From Vibrio splendidus (GTDB lineage: Bacteria; Pseudomonadota; Gammaproteobacteria; Enterobacterales; Vibrionaceae), in assembly GCF_003345295.1 (NCBI RefSeq), contig NZ_CP031055.1, forward strand, positions 1,302,001-1,366,000: DNA of 64,000 nucleotides, given 5' to 3'. Below, one piece after another: positions 8,633 through 17,274 of the stretch (position 1 is the first letter of the stretch; every line of letters begins with the position of its first letter). The position numbers and the translations under genes are program-made. The notes beneath the pieces were generated by a model. The model was not told the DNA's origin, searched no databases, and saw only the letters and a program-made list of their open reading frames with translations.

Positions 8633-9471
8633 TGTTATTGGCTTCCCTTATTGTGTTGTTTTTTTCGCTACTGTTTCTGATTATCGATTCTATTCGCAAA
8701 GAGCAACGACATAAGAAGGTTGCGCTCTATATCGGGGATAATTCAGCTCGTACGCCTTCACGCGTAAATCGCTTTTTTGTTCGTTTTGGTAAAGAACATC
8801 GACAAGAACTCGAACAAAAAATGATTGAGGCGGGTTATTACAACACGGATTGGGCCAAATTCTATTTTCCGGCCAAGTTGTTGGTATTAGCGTTGGTTTC
8901 AGGCTTGGTGCTGTTAGGGGATATGACATCCACCAACAAACTGATCGTGGTTATTTTCTCGTTGATCGGCGTCATTGTCGTCCCAGATACAATGCTTCAA
9001 ATGCGCCGCAAGATGTTGATCAGTCGAACCTCAGCTCAACTGCCGTATTTGCTCGATATGATGTCGGTATGTGTTCAAACCGGTATGACGATTGAAGCGG
9101 CGCTGGTTTATTTGGGCAAGGAGCTGGCTGAATTTGACTCAGACCTTTGTTACCAGATTGAGCGCACATCTGATTCTGCAAAAATACACGGACTAGAGAA
9201 AGCGCTCAATGATCTGAGTGAACGTATCCCGACGCCTCCAGTACGAAGCTTTGTACTGACCATCATTCAAAACCTGCAATACGGCACATCCGTGGCTCAG
9301 GTGTTAAGTGATCTCGCAGAGGACATGCGAAAAGTCCAAATTCTTACGGTCGAGGAAAAGGTAGGTAAGCTCTCTGCGAAGATGAGTGTCCCATTGATCC
9401 TCTTCATCATGTTCCCGATCGTTATCTTGATTCTCGCGCCGAGCATCATGCAAATGACATTGAATATATAG
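8629..9471 (+). CDS. tadC: TadC inner-membrane platform protein
   Basis: This is the second GspF-type platform protein, about 280 residues and a paralogue of TadB. The T2SF domain contains AQLPYLLDMMSVCVQTGMTI, and there is a C-terminal membrane helix (SVPLILFIMFPIVILIL). The ATG at 8629 overlaps the tadB stop (ATGA) and has GAGAGGAG 7 nt upstream. I preferred it to an upstream GTG at 8602, which lies deep inside tadB. Confidence 0.92.
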   Translation: MMLLASLIVLFFSLLFLIIDSIRKEQRHKKVALYIGDNSARTPSRVNRFFVRFGKEHRQELEQKMIEAGYYNTDWAKFYFPAKLLVLALVSGLVLLGDMTSTNKLIVVIFSLIGVIVVPDTMLQMRRKMLISRTSAQLPYLLDMMSVCVQTGMTIEAALVYLGKELAEFDSDLCYQIERTSDSAKIHGLEKALNDLSERIPTPPVRSFVLTIIQNLQYGTSVAQVLSDLAEDMRKVQILTVEEKVGKLSAKMSVPLILFIMFPIVILILAPSIMQMTLNI

Positions 9472-9482
9472 GGAGACGACGA

Positions 9483-10220
9483 GTGATTGGAAAACGTTTT
9501 TGTCTCATTTTGTTGTCGATGAGTGTGTTAGCGGGCTGTCAATCGGCCCCCTCACCACAAGACCTACAGCTTGCTGACGTGACTAGCATGGAAAAAGTGA
9601 AGAACTATGACGGCTTGATTAGTTATTACAAAGCTGAGTTAGAGCAAGGCTCCGAAGACCCAGAGGTAAAAGAGAAACTGGCGTGGGCATATTTCAACAA
9701 AGGGGATATCGAATCGGCAGACTTCTATGTTCAACACTTGCAAAAAGAGGGTGTTGAAAACCCCAATTTGTACCAGTTAGAAGGACAAGTGTTTGATGCT
9801 AAAAATGACGTTGAAAGTGCCATTGCCGCTTATCTCGCTTCTATAGAGACGGGAAATACAACGGGTCAAATTCACGTCTTGCTGGGTGTGTCGTACACCA
9901 AGGTTGGAAGATTCAATGAAGCGTACCAAGAGCTCAATCGAGCACGTTTACGCGGTTACGACGATGTCGTTGTTAAGAACAACATTGCGATGATTCAAAT
10001 GGCCAGTGGCGAGTACCAACAAGCGATAGAAACGTTAGCTCCGGTTTTAAAAGAAGACCCGGCGAATAAGATCGTTAAAGCGAACCTAGCTATCGCACTA
10101 ATGAAAACCCAGCAAATCGACTCAGCCAAAAAGTTACTCAAAGGTGACTTCTCAGCAGAAGAGATCCAGAGCATCGCCGCTGAATTAACTCAACTAGGAG
10201 TTAATGATGAAGCTTCTTAA
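9483..10220 (+). CDS. tadD: TadD TPR lipoprotein (pilotin-like)
   Basis: This 245-residue lipoprotein has the lipobox LAGC (Cys19) and several tetratricopeptide repeats (about residues 38-235). Examples are AWAYFNKGDIESADFYVQHL and GVSYTKVGRFNEAYQELNRA. TadD proteins help place or stabilise the RcpA secretin. The start is GTG with GGGAG about 8 nt upstream. Its end overlaps tadE by 17 nt. Confidence 0.9.
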   Translation: MIGKRFCLILLSMSVLAGCQSAPSPQDLQLADVTSMEKVKNYDGLISYYKAELEQGSEDPEVKEKLAWAYFNKGDIESADFYVQHLQKEGVENPNLYQLEGQVFDAKNDVESAIAAYLASIETGNTTGQIHVLLGVSYTKVGRFNEAYQELNRARLRGYDDVVVKNNIAMIQMASGEYQQAIETLAPVLKEDPANKIVKANLAIALMKTQQIDSAKKLLKGDFSAEEIQSIAAELTQLGVNDEAS

Positions 10221-10689
10221 TAAACAGAAGGGCGTCACGGCGATTGAGTTTGTGTTGGGTGCACTTGTTCTGTTTTTCGCCACCTTTGCGATCTTCGAAT
10301 CAAGTTACCAAATCTACGTTGTGAACATGACCGAGTATTCGCTGAGAGAAACCATCAGGAATACCAAAATATATGAAGGTAAAGGGATCAACGAGCAGTA
10401 CGAAACTAAGTTCAAATCGTTAATCGAAGATGATGACAATCTATGGAGTTTCTTAATCGATAGCTCAAGGTTCTCTATCGCAGGTCAGTACTTCAAAACC
10501 TATGATGATTTTATCGCGAACAGGGGGCACTCTGATCAAGGGTTGAACTTTAATTACAACTTAGCCGAGATCACCGTGACCTACCGCTACACCCCAGTCA
10601 TTAAACTGGCTGGTGCTGCGGATAGGGATATTTCAAGCACTATGGTTTTGAACTTAGAACACGAGGGGTGGAAAGATGACGCTCCGTAA
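10204..10689 (+). CDS. tadE: TadE-like minor pseudopilin
   Basis: This is a 161-residue pseudopilin. A short basic leader is followed by the prepilin-like site KGVTAIEFVLGALVLFFATF (residues 9-28), with Glu at +5 after Gly10. TadV should process it. The C-terminal part is periplasmic. Two consecutive ATGs (10204 and 10207) are possible starts; the GGAG at 10197-10200 fits the second better. It overlaps tadD and tadF. Confidence 0.88.
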   Translation: MMKLLNKQKGVTAIEFVLGALVLFFATFAIFESSYQIYVVNMTEYSLRETIRNTKIYEGKGINEQYETKFKSLIEDDDNLWSFLIDSSRFSIAGQYFKTYDDFIANRGHSDQGLNFNYNLAEITVTYRYTPVIKLAGAADRDISSTMVLNLEHEGWKDDAP

Positions 10690-11236
10690 GCAACGTGTGC
10701 TTTCTAAAAGGCGCCAGCAAGGTTCGTACACCATTGAGTTAGTTTTCATTCTTGTGGCCTTATGGGGCGTTTATTTGTTTGGAGCAGACTTGAGCTATCA
10801 ATTACTCGCGCGCGCCAAGCTTGATCGATCCAGCTTTGCCTTAGTCAATGTTATCAAAGAGCGTACTCGTTATTTTGAAGCCGATGTATTGGCAGGACAA
10901 AACCTACCTGTAACTAATTCAGAGTTAGAAGACATGGCTAAAGTGGCAAGTCGAATGCTCAATACACCAGTCGATAACGTGGCGATCAAGATAGAGTCAT
11001 TGACCAATAAAACGAATGTCGCTGAATTCTCAACCAGCAAGTACAGAAGCTTAAATTGCCAAACTGATTCGATTCTCGATCATGCAGATTTAGCGCCGGT
11101 AGAAAAGGGCGTTGTGTATCCACTGTACAGAATCAGTCTGTGTGAAGAGCAAAGTTCTTGGTTCAAGCCCTTCTTCAACGGTGGCACCAGTACCACGGTT
11201 CAGATTGGCTCTTCTTCAATAATGCCTGGGAGATAA
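10676..11236 (+). CDS. tadF: TadF-like minor pseudopilin
   Basis: This 186-residue pseudopilin has a basic leader and the site QQGSYTIELVFILVALWGVY (about 14-33), with Glu at +5 after Gly16. A periplasmic domain follows, with Cys near the end (NCQTDS, SLCEEQS) that may form a disulfide. In Aggregatibacter, TadE and TadF are processed by TadV and needed for adherence. It overlaps tadE by 14 nt and ends 4 nt before tadG. Confidence 0.86.
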   Translation: MTLRKQRVLSKRRQQGSYTIELVFILVALWGVYLFGADLSYQLLARAKLDRSSFALVNVIKERTRYFEADVLAGQNLPVTNSELEDMAKVASRMLNTPVDNVAIKIESLTNKTNVAEFSTSKYRSLNCQTDSILDHADLAPVEKGVVYPLYRISLCEEQSSWFKPFFNGGTSTTVQIGSSSIMPGR

Positions 11237-11240
11237 GGAA

Positions 11241-12803
11241 ATGAAAATGCAGCACGATCGCCATATCAATCGCCAGCATCTCAGTCTCCAAAGACAGCAA
11301 GGGGTTGCCGCGGTTTGGATGGGCTTATTGCTTGTTCCAATCATGGGCATGACTTTTTGGGCGGTTGAGGGCACACGTTATGTACAAGAGACCAGCCGAC
11401 TCAGAGATTCAGCAGAGGCTGCGGCGATAGCGGTAACCATTGAAGACCTACCAGATCAGGCTCGTGGGCTCGCGACCAAGTATGTCGAAAACTACGTGCG
11501 GGACATCAAATCAACCAACCTCTCAGCAGTCCGACTCCGTCAAGCGGAAGATGAGGGGGCTGGGGTTCTGGAATATATCCAATACACCGTGAATGCCAAG
11601 ACGACGCACGACTCTTGGTTTGCGAGTAGCTTTATCCCTTCGTTTGATCAGCAGCAAGACTTAGCGGGACGTTCGTTAGCGAGAAAGTACCCGGTTTACC
11701 TTGGTGATAACAACATCGATATTGTGTTTGTGTCGGACTTTTCCGGTTCAATGAACGACAGGTGGGGTTCAAGTCGACACATAAAAATCGACGATCTAAA
11801 GACAGCCATCGATGAAATGTCCAGCAAAATCCTTTGCACATCGATTAAACAGGACTATGTCGATGGAGAGTGGAAATACGTTTGTGATGAGCCCGGAGAA
11901 GATACAACCGGAGACAAGCTGCTTAATCGAGTTGGCTTTGTGCCTTTTAACGTTCGAACTAGGGAGATCGTCTCAGGAAATCAAGCTCGGGCGACTAGCC
12001 AGTTGAGCTACAAAGATAACTATAAAACGAACGTATCACCTTATTCCTACAACGATGTTAACTGGGACTTCTGGCGTACGTATTCGCAAAACCAAGTGAT
12101 CAACTGTGCCAATTGGCAATCATATTGTCCCAATCCGAAAGCGGACAATCGACTGTATGCGAAACGCATTCAGGATGTGATTTATCAAGATAATTACTTG
12201 GTTGCCGATGTCTACAACTACGTTGATTTTCCGAGTTCGGTATCGACGATGTTTACGGATAAGTCGGGGTTACAGCCTGATTTTTATAGTGTGAGTGGAA
12301 CAAATTTATTTAACGCGCATGGTTCTTCCAATTCATCGCAGTTTTCTAATATTCGCCTATCGAACAAGCTCTCAGATTTGGACCCGATTAACTCTATGTG
12401 GGCAGACGGTGGCACTGCGGCTTTTCAAGGTATTTTGAGAGGTTCTCAGGTTCTTCATGACGGTGACCCGAACAGTTCCGATCAAGAAGAGCAGCAAATC
12501 TACAACAAGAAAATCAAGATGCTGCTGATCTTAAGCGATGGGCAGGAGAGTCCGAATAACGGCATCCTCAAAAGGTTAGTCGATAGAGGCATGTGTGACA
12601 AAGCAAGAGAGGAAATACCGGGCTTATACATAGGTGTTATTGGTATCGATTTTCGAGCTTCTCAACAAAGTGGTTTTCAAGACTGCGTTGTCGACCCAAA
12701 TGAAGACATCATCGACGTATCTAACTTAGATGAATTGATTGAAAAGATAGAAGAACTCATCCGTAAAGGCTCAAAAACAAGCGGAATCACTAAGTTGTAT
12801 TAG
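11241..12803 (+). CDS. tadG: TadG von Willebrand factor A-domain protein
   Basis: This 520-residue protein has one N-terminal membrane helix (about 22-42, GVAAVWMGLLLVPIMGMTFW) of the TadE/G pseudopilin-like type. A large extracytoplasmic von Willebrand A domain (about 155-515) follows. The metal-ion-dependent adhesion site is intact: DFSGS at 166-170 and LILSDGQESPN near the C-terminus. TadG proteins are thought to be tip or anchoring factors of the pilus. The central part is Tyr/Asn/Ser-rich and probably exposed. Confidence 0.9.
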   Translation: MKMQHDRHINRQHLSLQRQQGVAAVWMGLLLVPIMGMTFWAVEGTRYVQETSRLRDSAEAAAIAVTIEDLPDQARGLATKYVENYVRDIKSTNLSAVRLRQAEDEGAGVLEYIQYTVNAKTTHDSWFASSFIPSFDQQQDLAGRSLARKYPVYLGDNNIDIVFVSDFSGSMNDRWGSSRHIKIDDLKTAIDEMSSKILCTSIKQDYVDGEWKYVCDEPGEDTTGDKLLNRVGFVPFNVRTREIVSGNQARATSQLSYKDNYKTNVSPYSYNDVNWDFWRTYSQNQVINCANWQSYCPNPKADNRLYAKRIQDVIYQDNYLVADVYNYVDFPSSVSTMFTDKSGLQPDFYSVSGTNLFNAHGSSNSSQFSNIRLSNKLSDLDPINSMWADGGTAAFQGILRGSQVLHDGDPNSSDQEEQQIYNKKIKMLLILSDGQESPNNGILKRLVDRGMCDKAREEIPGLYIGVIGIDFRASQQSGFQDCVVDPNEDIIDVSNLDELIEKIEELIRKGSKTSGITKLY

Positions 12804-12811
12804 AGGAAAAT

Positions 12812-13450
12812 ATGAAAAAGTTAATGATCAGTTCAATCGTCCTATCGACATTGCAACTTAGTTTTATCGCTCATGCGGAAGAAGGTATCAGTGTTTATTG
12901 CGACACCGCATTCAGTGAATATCAACATAGTGTAAGAGTCGATAGTGTCGTCGGCATTGCACAACACAGACAGGGCTTTCTACAAATAGAGCAGCCGTCT
13001 GACAGCAGTGAGCTAAAACAAGCGTTAGCAGGTCAATCCAATCTAGGTATGAACCAGTCAGGATGTAAGACTTGGATCAGTAACCAAGAACGTCAAGGGT
13101 TATTAGCACGCCTTCATTTTGGATTTGACCAACACAACTTAACGCCGATGGGCAGCAAAGCACTGAGCCAACTTGCAGGCGAGTTAAATACTAACGGCAG
13201 CGCAATTACGGTGGATGGACACACTGACAGCACCGGCGCAGAAGGTTATAACCAAGCATTGGGGCTTCAAAGAGCACTGACGACATCGGATGGTTTAATC
13301 GCGGATGGTGTAGAAAAGAATCGCCTTGTTATACGCTCATTTGGTGAAAGTAAACCTATTGCGTCCAACGCAACGTCAGAGGGTAGAGCCAAGAATCGAC
13401 GCTCAGAAATTTGGGCCTCTGCGAATGATGCTTCTGAACTAGAAAACTAG
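12812..13450 (+). CDS. OmpA-type peptidoglycan-binding protein at the end of the tad operon
   Basis: This 212-residue exported protein has a signal peptide ending at AHA (about 22) and a C-terminal OmpA/MotB domain (about 100-205). VDGHTDSTGAEGYNQALG (134-151) and GRAKNRRSEI (191-200) carry the Asp and Arg that bind diaminopimelate in this family. It begins 8 nt after tadG. It probably anchors the TadG/RcpA complex to the cell wall. It has no lipobox and no predicted beta-barrel, so it is a soluble periplasmic OmpA-domain protein. Confidence 0.87.
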   Translation: MKKLMISSIVLSTLQLSFIAHAEEGISVYCDTAFSEYQHSVRVDSVVGIAQHRQGFLQIEQPSDSSELKQALAGQSNLGMNQSGCKTWISNQERQGLLARLHFGFDQHNLTPMGSKALSQLAGELNTNGSAITVDGHTDSTGAEGYNQALGLQRALTTSDGLIADGVEKNRLVIRSFGESKPIASNATSEGRAKNRRSEIWASANDASELEN

Positions 13451-13573
13451 GATGTAGGGTTTGGTCGTTACTTGGCAATAACCGCCCTAATCTATCGGTC
13501 TTGGAATTTTTGTTACAACGTACTCTAATGAATGTTCAATTAAGTTTAACTGTCTGACACAAAAGAAATATTA

Positions 13574-14515
13574 ATGCTTTTTGATAAAATCTCTTCTGAA
13601 GGGATGCAAAGAAATATCGATGTCGATACTTGGATATCTATATTGGATAATATACGAGACATAATGGACGCATCGAATGCGGGCATCATCATGATCTCTG
13701 ATTTGAGTTGCTCTGGTTCTGAGAGTGTGTGGAGCTCCTCAAACATATCGTGTAACCAACATAAGAGCAAAATTAGCCTCTTTTGTGAGTATGTACATAA
13801 CGAAAATCGCACGGTCTATTTGAGTGGTCATGCTGGTGGTGATTCCGTTTCTGCGATTGGGGCGGATGCCTATAAGTCGTTTTGCGGCGTCCCGGTAAGA
13901 GATATCGATGGCGAAGTGTTTGCGGTGCTCTTGGTTTTTGATTTAAGCCCAACAGCGTATACCGAGAGCCAAGTTAGCTTGATTGAAAACATATCGACTC
14001 TATTGCGTTCTGAAATTCTATTAAAAGAAGAGAGCCGGATTTTATACAAAAACAGTCACTTTGATATCATGACAACGCTGCTTAATCGAAGGGGCTTCTT
14101 CCATGAATTCAACAAAGCAAACATCAGCGATGGAGAGATCGTTTGTTTGTATTTCGACTTGGATAATTTGAAGTACATCAATGATACTTATGGCCACTTC
14201 AAAGGTGATGACTATATCTCTGGCTTTGCGTCATGCATAAAAAACAATGCAAAGTACAACATCATATCGGCTAGGGTCGGTGGTGATGAGTTCATCGTCG
14301 TCATACATTCAGAAGAGGCTGGTTATGTTTCTGAGTTGATCAATAAAATCCACACTGAATTTCATGACTTCATTGAAAGCTTTCGTTGTGATGATGAGGT
14401 GCCACTCGGTTTTTCATATGGTTGTGGTATCGCTGACTCTCGCAGTCTCAACATCATAAATCTAATCAAGTCTTCCGATGACAACATGTATCTCAACAAG
14501 AAGAACAAGATTTAG
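13574..14515 (+). CDS. GAF-GGDEF diguanylate cyclase
   Basis: This 313-residue cytosolic protein has an N-terminal GAF-like sensor (about 15-150) and a C-terminal GGDEF domain. The active-site motif GGDEF is intact at 236-240 (ARVGGDEFIVV), and the upstream FDLDNLKYINDTYGH block is normal. The RxxD inhibitory site expected just before the motif is absent, so the enzyme may not be product-inhibited. It starts 123 nt after the tad operon. A role in c-di-GMP control of tad-mediated adhesion is inference from position. Confidence 0.88.
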   Translation: MLFDKISSEGMQRNIDVDTWISILDNIRDIMDASNAGIIMISDLSCSGSESVWSSSNISCNQHKSKISLFCEYVHNENRTVYLSGHAGGDSVSAIGADAYKSFCGVPVRDIDGEVFAVLLVFDLSPTAYTESQVSLIENISTLLRSEILLKEESRILYKNSHFDIMTTLLNRRGFFHEFNKANISDGEIVCLYFDLDNLKYINDTYGHFKGDDYISGFASCIKNNAKYNIISARVGGDEFIVVIHSEEAGYVSELINKIHTEFHDFIESFRCDDEVPLGFSYGCGIADSRSLNIINLIKSSDDNMYLNKKNKI

Positions 14516-14535
14516 ATGCTCGTGACAGACACAAA

Positions 14536-14555
14536 AAGCCCACTAGTGTGGGCTT
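14536..14555 (-). terminator. Terminator of purA2 (minus strand)
   Basis: A perfect 8-bp stem, AAGCCCAC (14536-14543) with GTGGGCTT (14548-14555), has the loop TAGT. On the minus strand it is followed by TTTTTGTGT, a good U-tract, so it ends the adenylosuccinate synthetase transcript. It may also act on the convergent GGDEF gene. Confidence 0.8.
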
Positions 14556-14602
14556 AGATGTAGATGTAGATGTAGATGTAGATGTAGATGTAGATGTAGA
14601 TG
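14555..14602. repeat. Hexanucleotide microsatellite (TAGATG)8
   Basis: Eight perfect, uninterrupted copies of TAGATG run from 14555 to 14602. They lie between the purA2 stop codon and its terminator stem, so they are transcribed as the 3' untranslated part of that mRNA. Perfect short tandem repeats are prone to slippage, so copy number may differ between strains. Confidence 0.97.
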
Positions 14603-14623
14603 TGGGTCTAATAGTCTTCTAAA

Positions 14624-15883
14624 CTAAGCTCGAATGATCATTTGCTCGCGCTCAGGACCTACCGATACCATCACGATTGGCACGCCCATCAACTCTTCGA
14701 TGCGAGTTACGTAATCTTGTGCCGCTTGAGGAAGGCTTTCAAACGTGCGGCAGCCAGTGATGTCTTCATCCCAGCCAGCCATATCTTCATACACAGGTTT
14801 TAGCTCAGCCGTTTGTGGCCAGATTGGGTTCTCAGTATGTTCACCTGAGTAAGCCGTACAGATCTTAAGTTCAGATAGACCAGATAGGCAATCAATCTTA
14901 GTTAGTGCGATTTCAGTCGCGGCTTGCAGGTCAACACCGTTGCGAGTAGCTACTGCATCAAAGTAACCCATATCACGTGGGCGACCCGTAGTTGCACCGT
15001 ATTCGTTAGAGCTTTCGCGGAAGCTGTCTTGCTCTTCCATTGCTGTAACTAGCGTGCCAGTACCAACAGACGAACTGAACGATTTAGCAACAGCAATAAC
15101 ACGCTCAGGGCGAAGGGCAGGTAAACCGCTACCAATGCCTGCGTAAGCTGCGGTTACATTCGAAGACGTTGTCCAAGGGTATTCACCGTAGACAAGGTCA
15201 CGGCCTGCACCTAGCTGAGCTTCAAACAGTAGGTTCGCGTCTTGCGATTGTAGTGCTTTTAGCGGCTCAGTCACGTTGCAAATGAACGGGCGCCAAGCTT
15301 TAGTCACTTCAAGTAGCCATTCTGTCATTTCAGAAGCTGTCTGAGTGAAATCACATTGAGGGTATAGCGCTTTAAGTTGAGGCATCTTCCAATCAAGCAG
15401 GAATTGAATGCGTTGCTCTAAAATCTCGGGTTGATTAAGCCAACCCACAAGAATTCCTTTCTTCATTACACGATCGCCGTATGCTGGTGCAATACCTTGA
15501 CGTGTTGAGCCGTAAGCGCCGTCACCCAAGCGCTCTTCTTCAAGCGTATCTTCAAGGGCATGTAAAGGGAGGCACAGTGTCGCACGGTCTGAAATCGCCA
15601 TCTTAACTTTGATACCAGCCTCTTGAACTTCTGCAATCTCTTGAGTTAGCGCAGCAGGGCTGATCACCATGCCAGGGCCAAGAACCGCCGTACAATCAGG
15701 ATTAAAAATACCACTAGGTAGTTGGTGCAGTTTGAATGTACCGAAGTCATTTACCACAGTATGACCTGCATTGTTTCCGCCTTGAAAACGAATGCTAGCA
15801 GAAGCTTGGTCTGCTAAAAAATCGACGATGCGGCCTTTGCCTTCATCACCCCAGTTTGCGCCCACAACAACGATAGATGGCAT
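14624..15883 (-). CDS. purA: Adenylosuccinate synthetase, second (PurA2-type) paralogue
   Basis: This 419-residue enzyme makes adenylosuccinate from IMP, aspartate and GTP, the first committed step to AMP. The P-loop and catalytic Asp are present (GANWGDEGKGRIVDF, Asp13), as is the catalytic His in GGNNAGHTV (residues 37-45). Further family blocks are GSTRQGIAPAYGDR and ATTGRPRDMGYFDAV. I chose ATG 15881-15883 because AGGAG lies about 8 nt upstream; an ATG ten codons earlier has no such site. The P-loop wording (NWGDEGKGR) and shorter length differ from the housekeeping Vibrio PurA (TQWGDEGKGK, about 438 residues), so this is likely a second copy. Confidence 0.9.
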   Translation of the reverse strand: MPSIVVVGANWGDEGKGRIVDFLADQASASIRFQGGNNAGHTVVNDFGTFKLHQLPSGIFNPDCTAVLGPGMVISPAALTQEIAEVQEAGIKVKMAISDRATLCLPLHALEDTLEEERLGDGAYGSTRQGIAPAYGDRVMKKGILVGWLNQPEILEQRIQFLLDWKMPQLKALYPQCDFTQTASEMTEWLLEVTKAWRPFICNVTEPLKALQSQDANLLFEAQLGAGRDLVYGEYPWTTSSNVTAAYAGIGSGLPALRPERVIAVAKSFSSSVGTGTLVTAMEEQDSFRESSNEYGATTGRPRDMGYFDAVATRNGVDLQAATEIALTKIDCLSGLSELKICTAYSGEHTENPIWPQTAELKPVYEDMAGWDEDITGCRTFESLPQAAQDYVTRIEELMGVPIVMVSVGPEREQMIIRA

Positions 15884-16003
15884 AATTTTTCTCCTAACTG
15901 ATTGAGAAATCATGTTAGGCCCACAAGGTGGATAAGAGAAATTAATTATCTTTATTATCTTGATAAGGATTTCATATATCCTTAAAGTCTTAACCTACAA
16001 ACG

Positions 16004-16044
16004 AGATTCCCCATTGCGTTCGTTCCTCATTGTAGAGAATTACG
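16004..16044 (-). repeat. 41-bp intergenic palindromic repeat, diverged copy
   Basis: This is a diverged member of the repeat family also found at 16124, 42612, 42824, 52958 and 53019. It keeps AGATTCC at the left and the central CGTTCGTTCCTCA. The right arm has decayed (AGAGAATTACG instead of AGGGAATGACG). Confidence 0.75.
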
Positions 16045-16072
16045 AGAACTGGGACAGAAACTTTAAAACAAC

Positions 16073-16110
16073 CGTCATTCCAGAACCGAGGGACGAGGTA
16101 TCTGGAATCT
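16073..16110 (+). repeat. 38-bp variant of the intergenic palindromic repeat
   Basis: This element begins CGTCATTCCAGAACCGAGGG and ends TCTGGAATCT. ATTCCAGA and TCTGGAAT form the stem. It is identical except for one base to the copy at 42772-42809. It resembles the 41-bp element in its CGTCATTCC start, GAGGGACGAG core and GGAATCT end. Confidence 0.85.
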
Positions 16111-16123
16111 CAAGCCACAAACG

Positions 16124-16164
16124 AGATTCCCTATCACGTTCGTTCCTCACTACAGGGAATGACG
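16124..16164 (-). repeat. 41-bp intergenic palindromic repeat
   Basis: The plus strand reads AGATTCCCTATCACGTTCGT and ends with CAGGGAATGACG. The ends ATTCCCT and AGGGAAT pair, with a GC-rich middle. Only a few bases differ from the copy at 42612-42652. It lies between divergent purA2 and the LysR gene. An open frame of about 78 codons across this region is a by-product of the repeats. Confidence 0.9.
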
Positions 16165-16221
16165 ATGTGGGGGTAGTCCCTCACTGTAAGGAATGATGTA
16201 AGTGACAAGAGAGAGGACATG

Positions 16222-17130
16222 ATGCTTGATATCAATTTGTTGAAGACGTTTGTGACGCTCGCGGAGTACAAACATTTCGGGAAAGCCGCCAATGCGCTTC
16301 ATATGACACAGCCCAACGTAAGTTTACACTTAAAGCAATTAGAGCAAACCACGCGCATTAAGTTGATAGAGAGAAGTCCATTTCAACTGACTCAAGCAGG
16401 CGAAAGGCTATTAGAGACAAGCCAAAGAACGTTACTCGAACTTCAGATTTGTCAGGCTGATCTCAATGCGATTAACGACCTCAAAATTGGCACTTTGACT
16501 ATTGCTGTCAGCGACATCATTTCTCGATTCTTGTTGATTCGCCCTTTCCAGAAGTTCAAAGCGCAATATCCGGGTATCGATCTCACGTTGCTGAATACCA
16601 CATCATCTCAAGCATCGAGTTTGGTCAAGAATGCTCAGGCGGATCTTGGCTTTGTTATTGCGAAAGAACAGCACAACGAGTCATTGTATTTCACTAAGCT
16701 GCAGGAGCTTTCTTGGTGCGCGCTAGGCGATGGGTTTGATTCTCAAGGGTCAGATAGTAAGATAAAACATCAGGTTAAAGGAACAGAAGATGATTCTGAG
16801 CTCACCTTAATTCTACTTGGCCACGATACAAGAACCCGTGACTTCATTGATGAAGGTTTACCAAGCTTGAATCTACCTAACCACAGAATCATGGAAGTAG
16901 GGAGCGTTGACGCTCAAATCGACTGGGCGGAAGCGGGATTTGGTGTGGCGATTGTTCCTGAATTTGCGGTATCCACCAAGCAGCATCTGCATTCGAAAGT
17001 GACACCGTTGATGAACTTTTCTAGCACCAGTCTTGGTTATATTGTTCGGCAGAACCAAGTGTTGTCGAAAGCCACCAAGCAGTTGTTAGGTTGGGTGAAT
17101 GATGAGATTACTCTGTTGCAAAACCAATAA
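16222..17130 (+). CDS. LysR-family transcriptional regulator (HdfR-like)
   Basis: This is a LysR-type regulator of 302 residues. The N-terminal helix-turn-helix contains FGKAANALHMTQPNVSLHLK, and the remainder is a substrate-binding-like effector domain. The start LLKTFVTLAE-KHFGKAA is of the HdfR/YifA kind. Two adjacent ATGs exist; 16222 is favoured because GAGAGGA then lies about 6 nt upstream (only 3 nt for 16219). It is divergent from purA2 across a repeat-filled spacer, and regulation of purA2 is possible but unsupported. Confidence 0.87.
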   Translation: MLDINLLKTFVTLAEYKHFGKAANALHMTQPNVSLHLKQLEQTTRIKLIERSPFQLTQAGERLLETSQRTLLELQICQADLNAINDLKIGTLTIAVSDIISRFLLIRPFQKFKAQYPGIDLTLLNTTSSQASSLVKNAQADLGFVIAKEQHNESLYFTKLQELSWCALGDGFDSQGSDSKIKHQVKGTEDDSELTLILLGHDTRTRDFIDEGLPSLNLPNHRIMEVGSVDAQIDWAEAGFGVAIVPEFAVSTKQHLHSKVTPLMNFSSTSLGYIVRQNQVLSKATKQLLGWVNDEITLLQNQ

Positions 17131-17147
17131 CTCCTTCTGATTTCAGT

Positions 17148-17172
17148 AGCCCACCTCGTGTGGGCTTTTTTG
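17148..17172 (+). terminator. Terminator of the LysR gene
   Basis: The stem is AGCCCAC (17148-17154) with GTGGGCT (17160-17166), loop CTCGT, followed by TTTTTG. It starts 17 bp after the LysR stop codon. Confidence 0.88.
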
Positions 17173-17274
17173 TGTCTGCAAAGCGCAGCTATTTCACCAC
17201 CTAATAGGCTGTCGAGCTAATTAGATCTCCCTATAAATTATTACTCTCCCAAATCAGAGCCTCAAAATTCATCG

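Noticed and set aside
14555..14602. CRISPR-like array
   Set aside because: Repeats are 6 bp without spacers; this is a microsatellite, and no cas genes are present.
14624..15883. PurZ-type (2-aminoadenine) synthetase
   Set aside because: The catalytic Asp of WGDEGKG is kept; as I recall, phage PurZ has another residue at this position. No phage genes are nearby.
15960..16196. Open frame of 78 codons between purA2 and the LysR gene
   Set aside because: It consists of the dispersed 38- and 41-bp repeats and has no ribosome site; the same repeat sequence occurs in other frames elsewhere.
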